Part shown: positions 25,396 to 33,797 of the stretch, piece by piece
Layout of the letters: every line of letters begins with the position of its first letter
Position numbering within the stretch: position 1 is the stretch's first letter
From: Curtobacterium sp. MCBD17_013
GTDB lineage: Bacteria > Actinomycetota > Actinomycetes > Actinomycetales > Microbacteriaceae
DNA: 64,000 bases
Direction: 5' to 3'
Assembly (NCBI RefSeq): GCF_003234565.1
Contig: NZ_QKTU01000004.1
Span: 1 to 64,000, forward strand
The notes under the pieces: model-generated
Told to the model about the DNA's origin: nothing
Database searches by the model: none
What the model saw: the letters and a program-made list of their open reading frames with translations, nothing else
Translations under genes and position numbers: made by a program

Positions 25396-25642
25396 CTGGG
25401 TCCTTCTCTCGGCCCCGCGCTGCGGTGCCGGCGGTCGGGACACGGTGCGGCATCGGCCGCGTCGGGCCCCCACCGCTCCGGTCGTCGTCACCTTGCGGCG
25501 CGGTCCCCGGACCTCCCGGGGACGCCGCCTTGAGCTGCGACGGAATGTTAGTCCCTGCGTCCACGACACTCCGTCAGACTCCGTGTACCGGCGGTCGGCG
25601 GCACCCGAGTCCGGATCCACCACCGCGTGGCATGGTGGAGCC

Positions 25643-26068
25643 ATGATCAGCGTCGACCTGGCCCGGACCCTGCGCGAGGCGGGACTCCGGTGGCACCCCG
25701 AGACCGGGGACCGCTTCGTCATCGACAAGCCCGGGGTCGACGACGACGTCTACACCGTGTCCGAGATGACGATCGAGAAGCACGAGTACCCGAGCGGCAC
25801 GATCCTCGGCTTCAACGGCACGACCGAGTGGGCGCTCGACTCCGTGGCGGCCGACGACGCACTCTGGATCCCACGCGAGGACCAGCTCCGGACGCTGCTC
25901 GGGCCGGCGTTCGTGGGGCTCACGCGCATCGAGACCGCGGACCGGGGCGCCGTGCACACCGTGACCTGCCGCATCGACGACGTCGAGCGGACCTTCGCCG
26001 CGCCGGACGCCGCGACGGCCTACGGCGAGGCGCTGCGCTCCTACATCACGGCCTCGCTGGCCATCTGA
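25643..26068 (+). CDS. Conserved hypothetical protein
   Basis: This 141-residue soluble protein has an acidic, mixed alpha/beta character: LARTLREAGLRWHPETGDRF, then FVIDKPGVDDDVYTVSEMTIE, then TILGFNGTTEWALDSVAADDALWIPREDQLRTLLG. It lacks a signal peptide, membrane segment or known catalytic motif. I recall similar small proteins in Microbacteriaceae, sometimes with doubtful pilus-assembly labels; nothing here supports a pilus role. ATG 25643 has GGAG nearby, and CATGGT (25631-25636) lies six bases upstream, so leaderless initiation is also possible. It is divergent from the mannosidase gene. Confidence 0.8.
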   Translation: MISVDLARTLREAGLRWHPETGDRFVIDKPGVDDDVYTVSEMTIEKHEYPSGTILGFNGTTEWALDSVAADDALWIPREDQLRTLLGPAFVGLTRIETADRGAVHTVTCRIDDVERTFAAPDAATAYGEALRSYITASLAI

Positions 26069-26084
26069 GGGACCGGGCCCGATC

Positions 26085-26228
26085 ACCGGGCGGGAGGCGG
26101 GCCTCCCGCCCGGACCTGCCGCGGGCGGTGCCGGGCCTCCCGGCCGGACCGGACCTGCCGCGGGCGGTGCCGGGCCTCCCGGCCGGACGCGCCCGCCGGA
26201 CGGGTGCCGGGCCTCCCGGCCGATCCCA
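26085..26228. repeat. Cluster of GCCTCCCGGCC repeats with 39-bp tandem unit
   Basis: Four copies of a GGGCCTCCCGGCC-like palindrome lie here, two of them inside a 39-base tandem unit (26112-26150, and again from 26151). The first copy (CGGGAGGCGGGCCTCCCG, about 26090-26108) is a perfect hairpin after the stop of the upstream gene and may terminate it. Confidence 0.75.
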
Positions 26229-26277
26229 GCCGGACGTTCCCGGAGCGTCCGCTCGGAGCGGGGTGTTGACTCGACGG

Positions 26278-26307
26278 GTGCCGTTCGGCACGGGTGCCGC
26301 ACGGCAC
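26278..26307. promoter_or_regulatory. Two tandem 14-bp palindromic operators
   Basis: GTGCCGTTCGGCAC (26278-26291) and GTGCCGCACGGCAC (26294-26307) are spaced 16 bases centre to centre. They lie just upstream of the aldo/keto reductase gene, downstream of a -35-like TTGACT (26266-26271). No regulator gene is adjacent. Confidence 0.65.
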
Positions 26308-26330
26308 CACGACCCAGACCAAGGAGCACC

Positions 26331-27167
26331 GTGACCAGCACCGTTCCCGACATCACCCTGAACGACGGCCGCACCATTCCGCAGCTCGGCTTCGGGGTGT
26401 TCCAGATCCCCGCGGAGCAGACCAAGGAGGCGGTGCTCACCGCCCTCGAGGTCGGCTACCGCCACATCGACACGGCCGAGATGTACGGCAACGAGAAGGA
26501 GGTCGGCGAGGCCGTCGCCGCATCGGGGATCCCTCGTGAGGAGATCTTCATCACCTCGAAGCTCAACAACGGGTTCCACGCTCCCGACGCCGCGCTCGAG
26601 AACGGCAAGAAGTCGGCCGAGCTGCTCGGTGGCTACATGGACCTGTTCCTCATCCACTGGCCGCTCGCGACCGTGATCGACTTCGTGCCGACGTGGAAGG
26701 CGCTCGAGGAGCTCTACCACGCGGGGACGTCCCGCTCGATCGGCGTCTCGAACTTCCAGGCGCACCACCTGCACCGTCTGCGCGACGAGACGACGGTCAC
26801 CCCCGCGGTGAACCAGATCGAGGTGCACCCCTACCTCGTGCAGGACCCGCTGCGTGCGGCCGACAGCGAGCTCGGGATCGCCACCGAGGCGTGGTCCCCG
26901 ATCGCGCAGGGCCTCGTGCTCGACGACCCGACGATCACCCGCATCGCCTCGGCCCTCGACAAGACGCCCGCGCAGGTCGTGCTCCGCTGGCACATCCAGC
27001 GCGGCGACATCGTGTTCCCGAAGTCGGTCACCCGATCCCGCGTCGAGGAAAACTTCGCCCTGTTCGACTTCGAGCTCTCGGGCGAGGACATGACCGACAT
27101 CACGTCGCTCGACAAGGGGCAGCGGACCGGGCCGGACCCCGACACGTTCGACTACGTGCCCGCCTGA
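26331..27167 (+). CDS. Aldo/keto reductase
   Basis: This 278-residue NADPH-dependent aldo/keto reductase of the 2,5-diketo-D-gluconate reductase type reduces aldehydes and ketones. The catalytic tetrad is visible: D47 and Y52 (HIDTAEMYGNE), K77 (ITSKLNN) and H109 (FLIHWPL). The NADPH site FPKSVTRSRVEENF near the C-terminus is canonical. The start is GTG 26331 with AAGGAG five bases upstream. The gene is preceded by tandem palindromes that look like an operator and followed by an 18-bp hairpin. It stands alone; the substrate is unknown. Confidence 0.93.
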   Translation: MTSTVPDITLNDGRTIPQLGFGVFQIPAEQTKEAVLTALEVGYRHIDTAEMYGNEKEVGEAVAASGIPREEIFITSKLNNGFHAPDAALENGKKSAELLGGYMDLFLIHWPLATVIDFVPTWKALEELYHAGTSRSIGVSNFQAHHLHRLRDETTVTPAVNQIEVHPYLVQDPLRAADSELGIATEAWSPIAQGLVLDDPTITRIASALDKTPAQVVLRWHIQRGDIVFPKSVTRSRVEENFALFDFELSGEDMTDITSLDKGQRTGPDPDTFDYVPA

Positions 27168-27208
27168 GGGCCGGCGCGCGCGGCTCCGCTCGCCGGAGTG
27201 CGCGTGAC

Positions 27209-27249
27209 AACGACAAGTGCGCGGTCGTCTGACCGCGCACTTCGTCGTT
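27209..27249 (+). terminator. 18-bp hairpin after the aldo/keto reductase gene
   Basis: The left arm 27209-27226 pairs with 27231-27249, with a GTCT loop and one bulged C. The core (GACAAGTGCGC) relates it to the GACGACAACTGCGC repeats. It is a strong terminator candidate and also the left flank of the DUF559-type gene. Confidence 0.75.
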
Positions 27250-27320
27250 CCGGCGCGCACTGCACGCCCGCCCTGTGGAGAGCGCCAGCGCGACGACGCC
27301 GGGACCGGGAGCATCGGCAG

Positions 27321-28268
27321 ATGCTCGAACTCATCCGCGTCGACGTCCGCACCCCGCCGGACGTCGCTCGCTCGCTGCAACGCGCCGCCCTGCAGGCACA
27401 GCCGGGAGGCACGGCGCGGGAACCGACGCTGGTCCGGCTCCTCCGCGGAACCTACGTCCACCGGGACGCGTGGGAGCGCCTCGACGAGCGTGAGCGGCAC
27501 CTCGTCCGGATCGCGGCCGTCGCGCCGACACTCGGGGAACGCCGGATCGTCGCGCACTGCTCGGCCGCCGCGGTCCACGACTGGTCGGTCCTCGGCGGGT
27601 GGCCGGACCGGGTCGCCCTCACCGAGCCGGACCGGGTCCGCAGCGAGACCCGCCGCCGCTCCGTCGTGCTCCACCCCACCACGTCCACCGACAGCATCGC
27701 CGTCACGGTGCTCGGCCACCTGGTGCGCGCGAGCAGCCCCACCGCCACGGCCGCCGACCTCGCCCGCACCATGGCCTTCCGCTCGTCGGTGATCGTGCTG
27801 GACCAGGCGCTCCGGCGGGGCCTCGACCGTCGGTCCGTCCTCGCACTGGTCCACGGCGCGGGGCCTCGCGGGGCGGCACGAGCCACTCGGGCGATCGCGT
27901 TCGCCGATGCCCGAGCGGAGTCCGTCGGCGAGAGCCTGATGCGGGTCGTGCTGCACGAACTCGGCGCACCGACGCCCGTGCTCCAGCACGAGTTCCGTTC
28001 ACCGCGCGGCAGCCTCGCCCGTGTCGACTTCTGGTTCCCGGACCAGGGCGTCGTGCTCGAGTTCGACGGCGAGGGGAAGTACCGCGATCCGGCACTCCGT
28101 GGCGGCCGGAGCGCGGAGCAGGTCGTCATCGACGAGAAGTACCGGGAGGACTGGGTGCGGGCGCTGCCCGAGGTCCGAGCCGTCCGCCGCGTTCGGTGGG
28201 CGGAGCTCTTTCGGCACCACGACCTCGCGCGCAAACTGCTCGGTGCGGGGCTACCGCTGCGACCATGA
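27321..28268 (+). CDS. DUF559/Vsr-like domain protein (AbiEi-related architecture)
   Basis: This is a 315-residue soluble protein. The N-terminal half (to about 190) resembles the winged-helix and linker region of actinobacterial AbiEi-like antitoxin proteins (VRLLRGTYVHRDAWERL, then a Cys/Ala-rich helix AHCSAAAVHDWSVLG). The C-terminal part (about 195-315) looks like a PD-(D/E)xK fold of the DUF559/Vsr type: E204, D236 (ARVDFWFP), E247 and D249 (VVLEFDGEGK) and K253. The catalytic layout is complete enough for nuclease activity, but none is established for the group. No cognate toxin gene is next to it. I chose ATG 27321 over 27198. Related inverted or direct repeats flank it. Confidence 0.72.
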   Translation: MLELIRVDVRTPPDVARSLQRAALQAQPGGTAREPTLVRLLRGTYVHRDAWERLDERERHLVRIAAVAPTLGERRIVAHCSAAAVHDWSVLGGWPDRVALTEPDRVRSETRRRSVVLHPTTSTDSIAVTVLGHLVRASSPTATAADLARTMAFRSSVIVLDQALRRGLDRRSVLALVHGAGPRGAARATRAIAFADARAESVGESLMRVVLHELGAPTPVLQHEFRSPRGSLARVDFWFPDQGVVLEFDGEGKYRDPALRGGRSAEQVVIDEKYREDWVRALPEVRAVRRVRWAELFRHHDLARKLLGAGLPLRP

Positions 28269-28277
28269 CCGGCGAGG

Positions 28278-28360
28278 GTGCGCTCGCCCGCGACGAGTGC
28301 GCGCGAGAGTGCGCTCGCCCGCGACGAGTGCGCGCGTCAACGACGGCGCAGTTGTCGCTG
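28278..28360. repeat. 28-bp direct repeat pair plus GCGCAGTTGTCG core
   Basis: Two copies of a 28-base unit (28278-28305 and 28309-28336; core CTCGCCCGCGACGAGTGCGC) are followed by GACGGCGCAGTTGTCG. They lie between the convergent DUF559 gene and the methyltransferase gene and share sequence with the repeats at 6859-6952 and 9242-9281. Confidence 0.75.
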
Positions 28361-28388
28361 GGGCGCGCAAGCGAGGCGACGGACGAGC

Positions 28389-29537
28389 TCAGCGGCGCGT
28401 CGAGGCCGTCACCGTGAACTTCGGGGTGCGCGTGACCTGCCGGGTCGGCCCCACGAGGCGCTCCAGGATCGGGCGGTAGCGCAGGTGCGAGTTCCAGACG
28501 ACCCAGAGCTCGCCGCCCGGGCGGAGGACCGTGGCCGCGTGCCGGAACATCTCCACCGCGACGTCCGTGGTCACCGCGGTCTCGTCGTGGAACGGCGGGT
28601 TGCACAGCACGAGGTCGGCGCTCTCGTCGTCGAGCTCGTCGCCGGCGTCGGACCGCACCGTCGTCACCCGGTCGCCGACCCCCGCGAGGTCCGCCGTCAG
28701 CCGCGCCGAGGTCACGGCCGACGTGGCGACGTCGGTCGCGACGACGTGCACCCCACGCCGACGGCGCGCGACCGCGGTCGCGATCACACCGCTGCCGCAC
28801 CCCAGGTCGACCACGTCCCGGGCGCCGGGCACCGCGTCGTCGACCACGTCGAGCAACACCCGCGTGCCCTGGTCGAGCGCGGTGCCCGCGAACACCCCGC
28901 CGTGCGCGGCGACGGTGAACCCGAGTTCGTCCGAGAACACCCGTCGGGGCCACGGGTCCGTGATCGAGGCCCGGTTCGCCGCGGCCCGGAGCGGGTCCGT
29001 CGCGACGAGCAGGCGGGAACGGTGGCGCCCCCGGCTCGCCGTGACGTCACCGAACGAGCGGCGGAGGACGTCGTTCTGCGACAGCGTCATGTACTTCGTC
29101 CGGCCCCCGGCCAGGAGCACGACGTCGGGAGCGGCGAACCGCGCCACCGATCGGGCGATCTCGTCGAGCCGGTCGAGCGACTTCGGCAGGCGGAACAGCA
29201 CGAGGCGCGCGTCCTCGAAGGCCTCCTCGTCGTTCTGCGGGTGCTGGAAGCCGCCGCGGCCGAACGTGCCGGCGTTGGCGGCGAGCGCCCGCTCCCCCAC
29301 GAGCGAGTCCTGCAGGACGCGGACCTCGCTCGCGCCGTGCAGCGCGATCACACCGAGGGTGAGCACCCCGAACTGGTCGTCGACGACGGTGACGGCGCCG
29401 GGGTGCCGGAGCGCGTCGCCGTGGATGAGCGGCGCCTCGTCGAGCATGAACCGGTCGGTGCCGTCGATCGCCATGAGATCGGGCTCCTCGACCTCCGGGA
29501 AACGCCGGAAGTGGTCCACGAAGTCGAACGAGGGCAT
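28389..29537 (-). CDS. RlmG-like 23S rRNA (guanine-N2)-methyltransferase
   Basis: This 382-residue class I SAM-dependent methyltransferase has a degenerate N-terminal methyltransferase-like domain (about 1-180) and a catalytic C-terminal domain with motif I VVDLGCGSGVIATAVA and motif IV DLVLCNPPFHDE. The two-domain layout and the NPPFH motif match RlmG/RsmC, which methylate guanines in rRNA (G1835 of 23S for RlmG). The exact target here is not proven. It has no Shine-Dalgarno sequence; TAGCCT (29544-29549) is six bases before ATG 29537, so it is likely leaderless. It lies downstream of hspR but is probably transcribed on its own. Confidence 0.85.
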   Translation of the reverse strand: MPSFDFVDHFRRFPEVEEPDLMAIDGTDRFMLDEAPLIHGDALRHPGAVTVVDDQFGVLTLGVIALHGASEVRVLQDSLVGERALAANAGTFGRGGFQHPQNDEEAFEDARLVLFRLPKSLDRLDEIARSVARFAAPDVVLLAGGRTKYMTLSQNDVLRRSFGDVTASRGRHRSRLLVATDPLRAAANRASITDPWPRRVFSDELGFTVAAHGGVFAGTALDQGTRVLLDVVDDAVPGARDVVDLGCGSGVIATAVARRRRGVHVVATDVATSAVTSARLTADLAGVGDRVTTVRSDAGDELDDESADLVLCNPPFHDETAVTTDVAVEMFRHAATVLRPGGELWVVWNSHLRYRPILERLVGPTRQVTRTPKFTVTASTRR

Positions 29538-29575
29538 CGTGGGAGGCTACCGGGCCGCGCTGGGAACGCCGGGCC

Positions 29576-29989
29576 TCAGTCCCCCCGGGGACGCCAGAGC
29601 ACGACGGCCGTGTTGCGCTCCGGCCGGGACCCCGCACGGAGCGGTACCGCCCCTCCGGTCATGGTCGCCGCGAAGATCCGTGCGCCGGGACGGCTGATGA
29701 GCTCGTCGGCGAGTGCGCTCTCGAGCTCGCGGACCCGGGCGCGGAGCGCGGTGTTCTCGTTCTCGAGGTCGATCACGCGGCGGATGCCCTCGAGGCTGAC
29801 GCCCTCGGCGCCGAGCCGCGCGACCTCGCGCAGCTGCGTGACGTCGCGCATGGAGTACCGGCGGGACCCACCCCGCGTCCGCTGCGGCACGACCAGCCCG
29901 AGCCGGTCGTACTGCCGCAGCGTCTGCGGGTGGAGCCCCGCCAGTTCCGCCGCCATCGCGATCGCGAGGACCGGCGAGTACTCGTCCAT
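29576..29989 (-). CDS. hspR: Heat-shock repressor HspR (MerR family)
   Basis: This 137-residue MerR-type regulator has a winged helix at residues 7-75 (LAIAMAAELAGLHPQTLRQYDRLGL and GGSRRYSMRDVTQLREV) followed by a coiled-coil region (LENENTALRARVRELESAL). HspR represses dnaK operons and clpB in Actinobacteria by binding HAIR sites, often with DnaK as co-repressor. It is the last gene of the dnaK operon, four bases after the dnaJ stop. HAIR-like sites precede dnaK (33736-33756 and the variant at 33798-33818) and clpB (19619-19639), so both units are expected targets, including its own operon. Confidence 0.93.
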   Translation of the reverse strand: MDEYSPVLAIAMAAELAGLHPQTLRQYDRLGLVVPQRTRGGSRRYSMRDVTQLREVARLGAEGVSLEGIRRVIDLENENTALRARVRELESALADELISRPGARIFAATMTGGAVPLRAGSRPERNTAVVLWRPRGD

Positions 29990-29993
29990 GGCC

Positions 29994-30992
29994 TCAGGAC
30001 TCCCGGGCGCGCGCGATCAGGTCGTCGCGCGGGTTCTCGGCCGGGAGGGCCGTGGCGAGTGCCTCCACCGCCTCGCGTGCCGACGGGGTCAGGTGGGACG
30101 GCACGGCGACCTGGACGGTCGCGAGCAGGTCGCCCGTCCCGTTCTTCGTCGTCACGCCGCGGCCCTTGACGCGCAGGACGCGTCCGGACGGTGTCCCCGG
30201 AGCCACCCGGAGCTTGACCGGGCCGCCGCCGAGCGTCGGGACCTCGATGGTGGCGCCGAGCGCGGCCTCGACGAACGTCACGGGGACGTCGACGCGGAGG
30301 TTCAGCCCGTCGCGCTCGAACACCGGGTGCTTGCGGACCTGGACGGTCACGACGAGGTCGCCGGCCTCGCCACCGTCGGGGCTCGGCTCGCCCCGACCCT
30401 TGAGCCGGATCTTCTGGCCGTCGGCCACACCGGCGGGGATGCGGACGTTGACGGGGCGTCCGGAGCCCTGCGTCAGCTTGACCGTGTCGCCCGCGATGGC
30501 GGTCGTGAAGTCGAGCGTGGTCGACGCGGTGACGTCGCGGCCCTTCGTCGGACCGCCGAACCCGCGGTAGCCGCCGGAGGACTGGCCGAAGCCACCGCCC
30601 CCGCCGAACATGCCGCCGAGGATGTCCTCGAAGCCACCGCCGCCGCCCTGGCCGAAGCGGACGCGCTGACCGCCGCCGCCCCCACCGAACATGCCGCCGA
30701 AGACGTCCTCGAAGCCACCGGCACCGCCCGGCGCACCCGCCGTGAAGCGCGCACCGGAGCCCATGGCGCGGATCTGGTCGTACTCGGCGCGCTGCTCCTT
30801 GTCGGAGAGCACGGAGTAGGCCTCGGAGATCTCCTTGAACTTCGCCTCAGCCGAGGCGTTACCCGGGTTCGAGTCCGGGTGGTACTGCCGCGCGAGCTTG
30901 CGGTAGGTCTTCTTGATGTCCGCGTCCGACGCGTCCTTGGAGACGCCGAGGACCGCGTAGAAGTCCTTGTCGAACCAGTCCTGACTGGCCAA
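29994..30992 (-). CDS. dnaJ: Zinc-finger-less DnaJ co-chaperone
   Basis: This 332-residue Hsp40 has a J-domain with HPD at residues 38-40 (RQYHPDSN), a long Gly/Phe-rich linker (about 78-150, with repeated FGGMFGGGGG) and the two C-terminal substrate-binding domains. The Cys-rich zinc-finger domain is absent, as in CbpA-type and many actinobacterial DnaJ2 proteins. It stimulates DnaK ATPase and delivers substrates. The start is TTG 30992, compensated by a perfect AAGGAGGTG ribosome site. It follows grpE after a strong intercistronic hairpin and precedes hspR by four bases. Confidence 0.93.
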   Translation of the reverse strand: MASQDWFDKDFYAVLGVSKDASDADIKKTYRKLARQYHPDSNPGNASAEAKFKEISEAYSVLSDKEQRAEYDQIRAMGSGARFTAGAPGGAGGFEDVFGGMFGGGGGGQRVRFGQGGGGGFEDILGGMFGGGGGFGQSSGGYRGFGGPTKGRDVTASTTLDFTTAIAGDTVKLTQGSGRPVNVRIPAGVADGQKIRLKGRGEPSPDGGEAGDLVVTVQVRKHPVFERDGLNLRVDVPVTFVEAALGATIEVPTLGGGPVKLRVAPGTPSGRVLRVKGRGVTTKNGTGDLLATVQVAVPSHLTPSAREAVEALATALPAENPRDDLIARARES

Positions 30993-31051
30993 CCGACACC
31001 TCCTTCGTCATGTCGTCTCGGGGTCCCGGGGCGGGTCGCACCCGGAACCGG

Positions 31052-31085
31052 GGCGAGCGGGAGCCCACACGGGCTCCCGCTCGCC
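31052..31085 (-). terminator. Strong intercistronic hairpin between grpE and dnaJ
   Basis: This perfect 15-bp stem (31052-31066 with 31071-31085; arm GGCGAGCGGGAGCCC) has an ACAC loop, located in the 104-base gap between grpE and dnaJ. It could attenuate transcription or stabilise the upstream dnaK-grpE message, lowering dnaJ-hspR output. No U tract is seen. Confidence 0.72.
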
Positions 31086-31096
31086 GGGGTCGATCG

Positions 31097-31804
31097 TCAG
31101 GCGGGCACCGACACCGCGACCTTGGCGGCGCGGAGCACCCGCTCGCCGAGCTTGTAGCCCGGCTCGACGACGTCGGCGACGGTCTGTTCCGTCGCACCCG
31201 GCGTCGGGAGCTGCACGATCGCCTCGTGGACCTGCGGGTCGAACTTCTCGCCCTTCTCGCCGATCGGGGTGAGGCCGAAGCGGTCGAACCCGCCGCGGAG
31301 CTTCGACGCGATGACCTGCATCGGGCCCTCGGCGAGGTCGCCGTGGGCCTCGGCGCGGTTGAGGTCGTCGAGTGCCGGGAGCAGCGCGCGCACGACCTCG
31401 GCGATCACGGCGTCGCGGTTGGCCTCGCGGTCGCGCTCGACGCGCTTCCGGAAGTTCACCAGCTCGGCCTGTGCCCGGAGCATGTCCGCGCGCATCTCGG
31501 CGACCAGGTCGCGCTCGTCGACGGTGAGTGTGTCCTCGCGGAGGCCGCGGGCCGCGTCGTCGAGCAGTGCCTGGTCCTCCGGGCTCAGCTCGACGTCGGC
31601 GTCCTCGGCGTCCACCAGGTCCTCGGTGCCGTCGACGTCTGCCGTGCCGCCGTCCTCGGACGTCTGGCCGGGGGTGCCGGCGGGGGCGTCGTCCGCCCCC
31701 GCCGCCGACTCCGACCGCAGCTCGCCCGTCTCGGGGTCGATCCGCCGCTTGTCGCGGACGATCGGCTCCTCGTGTTCGTTCTCGTTGCGGTTCTCGTCTG
31801 CCAT
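31097..31804 (-). CDS. grpE: Nucleotide exchange factor GrpE
   Basis: This 235-residue GrpE releases ADP from DnaK. A disordered acidic N-terminus (about 1-85) leads into the dimerising helix (VAEMRADMLRAQAELVNFRKRVERDRE) and the C-terminal beta-wing with KFDPQVHEAIVQLPTPGATEQTVADVVEPGYKLGERVLRAAKVAVS, the signature region. Length is at the upper end for the family because of the acidic tail. Only three bases separate dnaK's TAA from its ATG, so it is translated with dnaK. A strong hairpin follows it. Confidence 0.95.
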   Translation of the reverse strand: MADENRNENEHEEPIVRDKRRIDPETGELRSESAAGADDAPAGTPGQTSEDGGTADVDGTEDLVDAEDADVELSPEDQALLDDAARGLREDTLTVDERDLVAEMRADMLRAQAELVNFRKRVERDREANRDAVIAEVVRALLPALDDLNRAEAHGDLAEGPMQVIASKLRGGFDRFGLTPIGEKGEKFDPQVHEAIVQLPTPGATEQTVADVVEPGYKLGERVLRAAKVAVSVPA

Positions 31805-31807
31805 GGG

Positions 31808-33667
31808 TTACTTCTTGTCGTCCTCGTCGTCCACGACCTCGGCGTCGACGATGTCCTCGTCGTCACCGGTCGCGGCACCGTCGGTCGCACCGGCGGCACC
31901 GGCTGCGTCGGCCTGCTGGCCCTGGGCGTAGATCGCCTGGCCCAGCTTGCTCTGCGACTCGTTCAGCTTGTCGAACGCGGACTTGACCGCCGCGTCGTCG
32001 TCGCCGTTGAGCGCGGACTTGAGCGCGTCGACGTCACCCTGGACCTCGGACTTGACGTCCGCGGGGAGCTTGTCGTCGTTCTCCTTGATGAGCTTCTCGA
32101 TCGAGTAGGCGAGCTGCTCGGCCGAGTTGCGGGTCTCCTGGGCCTCACGACGCGCCTTGTCCTCGGCCGCGTGCTCCTCGGCCTCGCGGACCATGCGCTC
32201 GATGTCGTCCTTGGACAGCGACGAGCCGCCCGAGATGACCATCGACTGCTCCTTGCCGGTGCCCTTGTCCTTCGCGGACACGTGCACGATGCCGTTGGCG
32301 TCGATGTCGAACGTGACCTCGATCTGCGGGATGCCGCGCGGGGCCGGTGCGATGCCGGTGAGCTCGAACGTGCCGAGCGCCTTGTTGTCGCGGGTGAACT
32401 CGCGCTCGCCCTGGAACACCTGGATCGCGACCGACGGCTGGTTGTCGTCGGCGGTCGTGAAGGTCTCGCTGCGCTTGGTCGGGATCGCGGTGTTGCGGTC
32501 GATGAGCTTGGTCATCGTGCCGCCCTTGGTCTCGATGCCGAGCGAGAGCGGCGTGACGTCGATGAGGAGGACGTCCTTGCGCTCGCCCTTGAGGACACCG
32601 GCCTGGAGCGCGGCACCGACGGCGACGACCTCATCCGGGTTGACGCCCTTGTTCGGCTCCTTGCCACCGGTGAGCTGCCGCACGACGTCGGCCACGGCCG
32701 GCATGCGGGTGGAGCCACCGACGAGCACGACGTGCGCGATGTCGGAGACCTTGACCCCGGCCTCGCGGATGACGTCGTTGAACGGCTTCTTGGTGCGGTC
32801 GAGCAGGTCGGAGGTCATCTGCTCGAACTGCGCGCGAGAGATGGTCTCGTCGAGGTTGAGGGGGCCGTCGCTCGTCAGCGTGAGGTACGGGAGCTGGATG
32901 CTCGCGCTCATCTGGGAGCTGAGCTCCTTCTTCGCCTGCTCCGCGGCCTCCTTGAGGCGCTGGCGCGCGATCTTGTCCGTGGACAGGTCGACACCGTGGG
33001 CGTCCTTGAACTTCTTGACGAGGTGGTCGACGATCCGGGCGTCCCAGTCGTCACCACCGAGGCGGTTGTCACCGGCGGTGGCGCGGACCTGGATGGTGGA
33101 GAAGTCGTCGTCCTTACCCACCTCGAGCAGGGAGACGTCGAACGTGCCACCACCGAGGTCGAAGACGAGGATGAGCTCGTCCTCCTTGCCCTTGTCGAGG
33201 CCGTACGCGAGCGCCGCGGCGGTGGGCTCGTTGATGATGCGGAGCACGTTGAGGCCGGAGATCTCACCGGCCTCCTTCGTGGCCTGCCGCTCGGCGTCGT
33301 TGAAGTACGCCGGCACCGTGATGACGGCGTCGGTGACGTCCTCGCCCAGGTACTGCTCCGCGTCGCGCTTGAGCTTGCCGAGGATGCGCGCCGAGATCTC
33401 CTGCGGGGTGTACCCCTTGCCGTCGACGTCGACCTTCCAGTTCGTGCCCATGTGGCGCTTGACCGAGGCGATGGTGCGGTCGACGTTCGTGACGGCCTGC
33501 CGCTTGGCGGTCTCGCCGACGAGGACCTCGCCGTCCTTCGTGAACGCCACGATCGACGGCGTGGTGCGCATGCCCTCGGCGTTCGCGATGACGGTGGGCT
33601 CACCACCCTCGAGGACCGAGACGACCGAGTTGGTCGTTCCGAGGTCGATGCCTACTGCACGTCCCAT
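31808..33667 (-). CDS. dnaK: Molecular chaperone DnaK (Hsp70)
   Basis: This 619-residue Hsp70 has the N-terminal phosphate-1 motif [17 protein letters not shown], phosphate-2 [17 protein letters not shown], the adenosine motif [12 protein letters not shown], the linker [14 protein letters not shown], and a C-terminal acidic tail [15 protein letters not shown]. Length and domains are normal. It is the first gene of the dnaK-grpE-dnaJ-hspR operon. A promoter (TTGACG, 16 bases, TAAAGT; 33755-33782) is flanked by two HAIR-like inverted repeats, indicating HspR repression relieved by heat. Confidence 0.97.
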   Translation of the reverse strand: MGRAVGIDLGTTNSVVSVLEGGEPTVIANAEGMRTTPSIVAFTKDGEVLVGETAKRQAVTNVDRTIASVKRHMGTNWKVDVDGKGYTPQEISARILGKLKRDAEQYLGEDVTDAVITVPAYFNDAERQATKEAGEISGLNVLRIINEPTAAALAYGLDKGKEDELILVFDLGGGTFDVSLLEVGKDDDFSTIQVRATAGDNRLGGDDWDARIVDHLVKKFKDAHGVDLSTDKIARQRLKEAAEQAKKELSSQMSASIQLPYLTLTSDGPLNLDETISRAQFEQMTSDLLDRTKKPFNDVIREAGVKVSDIAHVVLVGGSTRMPAVADVVRQLTGGKEPNKGVNPDEVVAVGAALQAGVLKGERKDVLLIDVTPLSLGIETKGGTMTKLIDRNTAIPTKRSETFTTADDNQPSVAIQVFQGEREFTRDNKALGTFELTGIAPAPRGIPQIEVTFDIDANGIVHVSAKDKGTGKEQSMVISGGSSLSKDDIERMVREAEEHAAEDKARREAQETRNSAEQLAYSIEKLIKENDDKLPADVKSEVQGDVDALKSALNGDDDAAVKSAFDKLNESQSKLGQAIYAQGQQADAAGAAGATDGAATGDDEDIVDAEVVDDEDDKK

Positions 33668-33735
33668 GTGTTGGGTCTCCTTCTGTTGGTGCTGGCCCTG
33701 CCGTCACGGCGGGACCGATGGAAGTCGTCGCAGGA

Positions 33736-33756
33736 CTTGCGCCTGCTGGACTCAAC
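33736..33756 (-). promoter_or_regulatory. HAIR-like HspR operator at dnaK
   Basis: CTTGCGC-N7-ACTCAAC lies directly downstream of the dnaK -10 box and overlaps it by two bases, exactly as the HAIR does at clpB. It matches the consensus at CTTG-G- and ACTCAA-. Confidence 0.75.
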
Positions 33757-33782
33757 TTTACTCACCACCAGCTGGACGTCAA
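33755..33782 (-). promoter_or_regulatory. dnaK promoter (housekeeping sigma type)
   Basis: Minus-strand -35 TTGACG (33777-33782), a 16-base spacer, and -10 TAAAGT (33755-33760). It is flanked by HAIR-like repeats on both sides. Confidence 0.7.
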
Positions 33783-33797
33783 GTCCACGTGCCGGAA

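Noticed and set aside
22579..25728. Beta-mannosidase start at 25728
   Set aside because: The extra 111 residues lack family similarity and overlap the divergent small gene; ATG 25395 has a ribosome site.
26085..26330. A small gene in the gap before the aldo/keto reductase
   Set aside because: The gap is repeat and operator sequence; no frame has a ribosome site and sensible composition.
27198..27320. Upstream start (27198) of the DUF559-type gene
   Set aside because: It would place the start inside the terminator hairpin of the previous gene; the family-like sequence begins at ATG 27321.
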